Of a stretch of DNA of 64,000 bases, positions 55,090 through 62,812 are shown piece by piece; the stretch's first letter is position 1, and every line of letters begins with the position of its first letter. The notes beneath the pieces were generated by a model, which worked only from the letters and a program-made list of their open reading frames with translations, was not told the origin of the DNA and made no database searches. The translations under genes and the position numbers were made by a program. Origin of the DNA: Microglena sp. YARC (taxonomy: Eukaryota; Chlorophyta; Chlorophyceae; Chlamydomonadales; Chlamydomonadaceae); assembly GCA_022414725.1 (NCBI GenBank), contig CM039465.1, forward strand, positions 19,805,206 through 19,869,205, in the 5' to 3' direction.

Positions 55090-58071
55090 TATCTGTCAAT
55101 CTATTAATCAATCAATCTATCAATCAATCAACCAATCATTCCATCGATCTATCAGTCAATCAATCAACCAATTGACTGACCATTCGATCAATCAACCAAC
55201 CAGCAAATCATGACATAACATTGCAATAACAGGCCAGTGGTGACCATAACATTGCCTTCACATGCCAGTGGTGACAATAACATTGCATTGACAGGCCAGT
55301 GTAGATCCACGACCAGCCCATGCCACAACTCCCGTGGGAGATGCTAGAATTAAATAGTTTTCTTGGGCGGCTCGCCATAGTGTAGGTTCATACTGTCATT
55401 CTTTGGTGGTTGGCACCCTCAACTTCATGCCTCCTAATCGGGCGTACTATTTCTTTATTTACTGTCATACTTGAACTTGAACTTGAAATTGGTTACAGCC
55501 AGCAATTTGGCTGCTCGCCGTCTTCGGCAGTAGCACACACAATTCAAAAACGGCCACACACCCAATTCCGCCCTTGGCGTCCTCGCCTGTTTCCCCACGC
55601 AGGCCTAACCATGAGCACTCTCTTCTTCGAACTGCTGCCTCCCCCCAACGCCTCACACCCTTACCAGGATGCATGCGGGCTGGACCCATGGGTCTTTGGT
55701 AGTAACATAACAATTCAAATACTGTCCCACACCTAATTCCCTCCTAGACGTCCTTGACTGTTGCCCCACACATGTCTATCCCCCCTCCCCCCCCTAATGC
55801 CTCACACCCTCCCCAGGACGCACGTGGGCTGGACTCATCGGTCTTCAGCAGAAGCACAAACATTTCAAATACTATCACACACCTAATTCCCCTCTTGACA
55901 TCCTCGCCTGTTGCCCCACGCAGGTCTACCTCCCCCCCCCCCCCCCCTCCCCCTCTCCAACGCCTCACACCCTCCCAAGGACGCGGGCTGGCCTCATGGG
56001 TCTTCGGCAGTAGCACAAGCGATTCAAAAACTGTCACACACCCATACCCCCATGACATCTTCGCCTGTGTCCCCACGCAGGTCTTACCATGAGCACTCCT
56101 CTTCGTCGAAATGCTGCCTCCCCCCAACGCCTCACACCCTCCCCAGGACGCACGCGGGCTGGGCCCGTGGGTCAAGTGCTGTCACCATACTTAACTTTGG
56201 CCAACGAAGAATTCGAATTCCAGTCGACCAGTGGATCTGCCAACACAGAGAGGCAGGATCCAACCCTGGAGCTCTCGTTGAGGCCCATGACCCTCAACCC
56301 CTCAGCCTCCATAGACAGGAGAGAGGATCCCCCTCCCCCCATGACTTCCAAACCCTCAGTGTCCATGGGCAGGGGGGAGGAGCACCCTCCCCCCATGATG
56401 CTGAACGCATCGACATCGATGGGAGGGCGCAGTATAGACTTGCCCCCTAGGAGATTGAACGCCTCATCTTTTATGGGCCTAGGCCAGGGTGAGGTAGGTC
56501 AGGTGAGAACCTCTCACTGTCGATTTACTAGCGCCGTGCATGTATGTGTGGGTGCGGAGGTGAGGGAGGGAGAGGGGGGGGGGAGGAGCATCCCTTCCCC
56601 CCCATGATGCCGACCGCATCTACATCGATGGGAGGACGCAGTATAGTCTTGCACCCTAGGAGGTTGAACACCTCATTCTTTATGGGCATAGGCCAGGTGA
56701 GAACCTCTTACTGTCGATTCACCAGTGCCGCGCATGTATGTGTGTGAGCGGAGGTGAGGGAGGGAGAGGGGGGGGGAGGGAGGAGCATCCCTTCCCCCCC
56801 ATGATGCCGACCGCATCTACATCGATGGGAGGACGCAGTATAGTCTTGCACCCTAGGAGGTTGAACGCCTCATTCTTTATGGGCATAGGCCAGGTGACAA
56901 CCTCTTACTGTCGATTCACCAGTGCCGCGCATGTATGTGTGTGAGCGGAGGTGAGGGAGGGAGAGGGGGGGGGGGGGGGGGGGGGGGGGAGGGAGGAGCA
57001 TCCCTTCCCCCCCATGATGCCGACCGCATCTACATCGATGGGAGGACGCAGTATAGTCTTGCACCCTAGGAGGTTGAACGCCTCATTCTTTATGGGCATA
57101 GGCCAGGTGACAACCTCTTACTGTTGATTCACCAGTGCCGCGCATGTATGTGTTTGAGAGCGGAGGTGAGGGAGGGAGAGGGGGGGGGGGGGGGGGAGGG
57201 AGGAGCATCCCTTCCCCCCCCATGATGCTGAATGCATCCACCTCAATGGGAGGGCGTGGTATAGACTTTCCCCCAATGATGCTGAATGCATCCACCTCGA
57301 TGGGAGGGCGTGGTATAGACTTGCCCCCCATGATGCTGAATGCATCCACCTCAATGGGGGGGCGTGGTATAGACTTGCCCCCTAGGAGATTGAACGCCTC
57401 ATCTTTTATGGGCCTAGGCTAGGGTGGGGTAGGTCTGGTGAGAACCTCTTACTGTCGATTTACTAGCGCCGTGCATGTATGTGTGGGTGCGGAGGTGAGG
57501 GAGGGAGAGGGGGGGGGGGGGGGGGGGATGGGAGGGAGGAGCATCCCTTCCCCCCTTGATGCTGAACGCATCTACATGGATGGGAGGGCGCATTATAGAC
57601 TTGCCCCCTAGGAGGTTGAACGCCTCATCTTTTATGGGACTAGGCCAGGGTGAGCTAGGCCAGGTGGGAACCTCTTACTGTTGATTTACTAGTGCCGCGC
57701 ATGTGTGTGTGGGAGTGGAGGTGAGGGAGGGCGAGGGGGTGGGTAGTTGGGAAGGAGGAGGGGAAGGAAGCGGGAGCAGGGGAGGTATGGGGGGGACTGA
57801 CTGTTGATTTACTCCTCTTACTGTCGATTTACTATCGCCGTGCATGTGGGTGCGGAAGTGATGGAGGGAGAGGGTGGGGGTGGATGGGAGGGAGGAGGGG
57901 AGGGAAGCGGGGGCAGGGGAGGTATGGGGGGGGACTAGCTTTTAATATACTCCTCGTACTGTTGATCTACTTCTCTTACTGTTGATTTACTTCTCTTACT
58001 GTTGATTTCTCTTTTCAAAAATTTCAACTTTGATCCCTAGTACTCACTGCCCGGAAAGAAGCCTTTGTTTC

Positions 58072-58113
<42 letters not shown>

Positions 58114-61100
58114 CCCCCACCTACACACATATCTCATCCCCATGCGCAGTTTCATGCTATGGAGTCTGCATCTCAGCCACAGCCACCGTCGCACTTCCCC
58201 CCCCCTCTCTCGTCGTCCGGGCCCTCCTCTGCTAGTGGGGCAGGGGGGCAATCCATGCCGCATCTTGACCACCCACTCGCCCCAACCTACGAGCTGCCTC
58301 CCCACCCTTCAACCCTGGACAACCGCTTCCTGGGCTCCCACCCCTCCTACAGCTCAGGCCGCGGCAGCCGCCCTCACTCCCATCCCTCAGACCACACCGC
58401 GGGCTCCTCCCAACCTAATGCTGTCCCCTCTGTCACGGGGGGGCTGGCTTCCAATGCAGCCCACCCATCTGAAGCCAGGACAAGGGATCGGCCCCCACAG
58501 CCGCCGCCACAGTCACAGCCGCCGCCCAGACAGCCTGGCAATGGCCAGGGGTCATCGTTACCCTCCTCGCACTCATATGGTGGGAATCAGGCAACGCAGC
58601 AGGTAAGAGAGGGTTCAGGGGGGTTAGGGTTTAGGGGGGTTCAGTGGTTAAGTGTTGGGGAGGGGGGCGTCTGCTGTGTTGGTATGGGGAAGTTAGCTTC
58701 CACTTCAGTAAACCTTAAACCCCTAGACCCTGAACCCTAAACCCTACCCCCCCCCTAAACGCTAAACCTTTGTATCAAAACCCTAACCCATAAAACCTTA
58801 AACCCTAAACTTAAATGGAGGCTAACTTCCCCCCACCAGCTCAGCAGGCCCCCCCCTCCTCAACGCCAAACCACTGAACCCATAAACTCTATACTCCCAG
58901 CTCTATAAACTCTATCCCCCCTCTATACCCCATAAACTCTATACCCCCTTAAGTGGAGGCTAACTTACCCCCACCAACTCAGTAGGCGCCCCCCCTCCTC
59001 AACGCTAAACCAGCGAACCCCCTACAACCCTAAACCCTACCCTCCTAAATTCAAGTGGAGGCTAACTTCCCCCCCACCAACTCAGTAGGCGCTCCCCCCT
59101 CCTCAACGCTAAACCAGCGAACCCCCTACAACCCTAAACCCTAAACCCTACCCTCCTAAATTCAAGTGGAGGCTAACTTCTCCCCACCAACTCAGCAGAC
59201 GCCCCCCTCCTAAACGCTGAACCACTGAACCCCCTAAACCCTAAACCCCTAAATTTAAGTCGAGGCTAACTTCTCCCCACCAACTCAGCAGACGCCCCCC
59301 TCCTAACGCTAAACCACTGAACCCCCTAAACCCTAAACCCTAACCCCCCCCCCCCCCTCCCCTAGATTCAAGTGAAAGCTAACTTCTCCCCACCAACTCA
59401 GCAGGCGCCCTTGCACATGGACGACTGGCCCTCTCGCCCCTCCTGGACTACCGAACAGACCAAGGGTACCAATGCCCCGCTGCCGCCCCCCTCTTCAACG
59501 GGAAGTGGTGTCCGTTACTCCTCTCCTTCCGTGGACTTCTCCAATCCACGTTTAACGTACGCTGATTTGGGGGGTGCTGCTGGTCAGTGTGGGTTGTGGT
59601 CGGTTGGGTGGATGTATGGGTGCGGTTGGGGCGGGTGGAAATGTGGGTGGGTGTTTGGGTGGGCGTGTGGGTGGGGGGGATGACGAGGCCAGGAAAAAGG
59701 AAGCTTGGTTTGAGGTGGAATGAGAATTGGTAACTCAGCTAGTTTGTTTTACGCACCCTGTTTGAGTGCTGATGGGAGTAATGATAAAATGTATAATGCA
59801 TATTTAACCCAGATTATGTGCTTCAGATTCGAAAGGTTGTGACTGCAGCACCGGCGGTGCATTGGAGAGTCAGTTGCGGAGTATCACTTTTTTTGCGTGC
59901 GACGCGTCGCAAATTGAGCGACTCAGTGCAACTCCGCGCTTCGTGCTCTGCAGGGTCGGGGGAGGGGCATTTCTGACTAGCTTAGCCGGACCCATGCAGT
60001 GCCATGCAGCGACGAAATGGCGACGCGACGCAAATAAAAAGATGCTGCCTATCATGATGACGTGTACTATATCCTAATGACCTCATGACCTTTAACCCTA
60101 AACCACCCACAGTCAAGGGGGACTTGCGGATATCACCTGTTTGTGTGCCCAGGGGAGGTGTGTGTGGTGTGGGGTAGGGGGGAGGTGTGTGTGTGTCCAG
60201 GGTAAAAAAAGCCAGTCTCCCATGTGTCAGTGAATGTTTTGCCTGGGACAGTCCTGGAACTGACAAGTCCTAGGCGCGTGGAAAATTGGCGGAGAATGTT
60301 GGCCATCAGAGAGCGACAGGTGGCACCGGAATTGAGTCCAGCAGATCGAAGCCAGGGTTTACGACAGGGCCAGGGGCCAGTAAGGCCCAGGGTTGGAACG
60401 TGCGGACAAACAGACAATCGGACAACAGGATGACACTGGGGGCTCCCGCCCCCCAGAAGGGGGGGCTCCGCCGAAAATAAAACAGAATGTGAAGGATACC
60501 TCACAGAACCAAGTAACAAAAACGAAACAGAACAGCAATGCTGCCTCTGGATATGTCTAACCCACACCCCATGCTCTCCATTGCGCCCGACCCTGAACTC
60601 AAACTTGGTTGCATGGCTCCAGCCTATAAGGCTGCTTGTCATCTCCGGCAGTAACATAATCACAACAGGTTTAAAACAAAGCTTTCTTATCAATATATAT
60701 ATATATATATATGATCCAATCTCTTCATATAATCGTTGATAAACAATCAAATGGCAACTTCTCACGACCTCAGGGACTCCCCTGTGGCAACTCTCATGCA
60801 GAGGAGTTACCAAGCCACGCCAACTACCGCCGCATCAATCCCCTCCCATGGTGCCAGCTACTTGCCAACTTCTGGTGGCAGTGCCCCTCCGACCGGACCA
60901 CGAGCCAGCCACTGCCTGCCCACCCCTGCCAGCGTGACTGGGAGCAGTACCAGAGCCACTGTACTCCCTGATCCACACAGCGTGGCAGCGAGTGGGCAAG
61001 GGGCAAGCAGCGGCCACCTGAGTGGGGGGCCTGGCAGGATGCCATCCAGCTACCACCAACATCAGCCCTCTTCAGGCTACCAGCAACAACAGCAGCAGTC

Positions 61101-61768
61101 TTCATCCCCCTACCACCAGCGACAGCCTTCCCCCAACTACCAACAGCACCAACATCAAGACCCATCCCTCAACAACCAGCAGCACCAACAGCAAGAGCCT
61201 TCCCCCAACTACCAACAGCAGCAGCAGCAGCAGCAACCTCCACACAACTACCAGCAGCAGCAGCAACCTACGCAAGACTACCAGCAACAGCAGCAGCAAC
61301 AACCTCCACACAACTACCAGCAGCAACAGCAGCAGCAGCAACCTACGCAAGACTACCAGCACCAACGACTACCACCCCCATCCGATCACCACCGGCAGCA
61401 GCTGCAGCAACAGCAGCAGCAAGAACGTCTGCTGGTGCCACCTCCATCCGATACCCAGTGGCAGCAGCAGCAGCAGCAAGAACCACAGCATGCAGTTCAT
61501 CGAGGGGCAGGCTGCGCTGCACAGGAGCAGCCCTGGCAATCGTCCCCATCCCTGGCCAAGGCCCCGCCGCCGCACCAGCAGGACAGCCGCTACCAACATG
61601 GGGGAGGCCACAACCAGCAGGGCGCTCCGTACGCTCGCTCCATGTCAGTCTTCAACCCCAAACTATACGGGTCAGCTGCGCAGGAGTCACATCCTGACAA
61701 TTGGGTACATGGTTCCAGCCAGGTAGGGTGTGTGGGGGGAAGGGGAGGTTGGGTTGGGTGATGTGTGT

Positions 61769-61799
<31 letters not shown>

Positions 61800-62761
61800 G
61801 GAGGGGGGTCAGCTGCACAGGTGTCACATCCTGACAATTGGGTACATGGCAAAGCGTGGGGCAATGGCCTTGCGCACATCCTTCCTGTGGGTGTGGAGGT
61901 AGGGAGGGTGGGTTGTGTGTGGTGGGGGTGGGTGGGTGGGGGTGGGTGGGGGGTCAGCTGCGCAGGAGTCACATCCTGTCAATTGGACTCATGGTTCAGC
62001 CAGGTAGGGTGTGTGGGGTGGGTGGGGTGGGTGATGGGGAGGGTGTGATGGGGATTGGGTACATGGTTGCAGCCTGGTAGGGTTTGTGGGGGAGTGTGGG
62101 TTGGGTGATGTGTGTGGGGTGGGTGTGTGTGAGTGTGTGTGTGGGGGGGGGTCAGATGTGCAGGGGTCACATCCTGTCAATTGGGTTCATGGCTCCAGCC
62201 AGGTAGGTTGTGTGGGGGGATGGTGGGTTGGGTGATGTGTGTGTGTGGTGGTGGTGGTGTGTGTGTGGGGTGGTGGTGGTGGTGGTGGGGGGGGGTCAGC
62301 TGCGCAGGAGTCGCATCCTGTCAATTGGGTTTCATGGTTCCAGCCAGGTAGGGTGTGTGGGGGGAGTGTGGGTTGGGTGATGTGTGGGTGGGTGGGTGAT
62401 GGGGAGGGTGTGTAGGGTGTGATGGGGATTGGGTACATGGTTCCAGCCAGGTAGGGTTTGTGGGGAAGTGTGGGTTGGGTGATGTGTGTGGGGTGGGTGG
62501 GTGGGGCGGGTGATGGGGAGGGTGGGTTAGGTGTGTAGGGTGTGATGGGGATTGGGTACATGGTTGCATCCAGGTGGGGTTTGTGGGGGAGGGTGGGTTG
62601 GGTGATGTGTGTGTGTAGTGGTGTGTGTGTGTGTGTGTGTGTGTGTGGGGGGGGGGGGGGGTCAGATGCGTAGGGGTCACATCCTGTCAATTGGGTGCAT
62701 GGTTCCAGCCAGGTAGGGTGTGAGGGGGAATGGGGAGGGTGGGTTGGGTGATGTGATATAT

Positions 62762-62812
<51 letters not shown>

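Noticed and set aside
61022..61726. 234-codon Ser/Thr/Asn-rich frame and opposing Leu-rich frames
   Set aside because: They are alternate frames of the CAG/CAA-rich exon; the Gln frame links to flanking splice sites.
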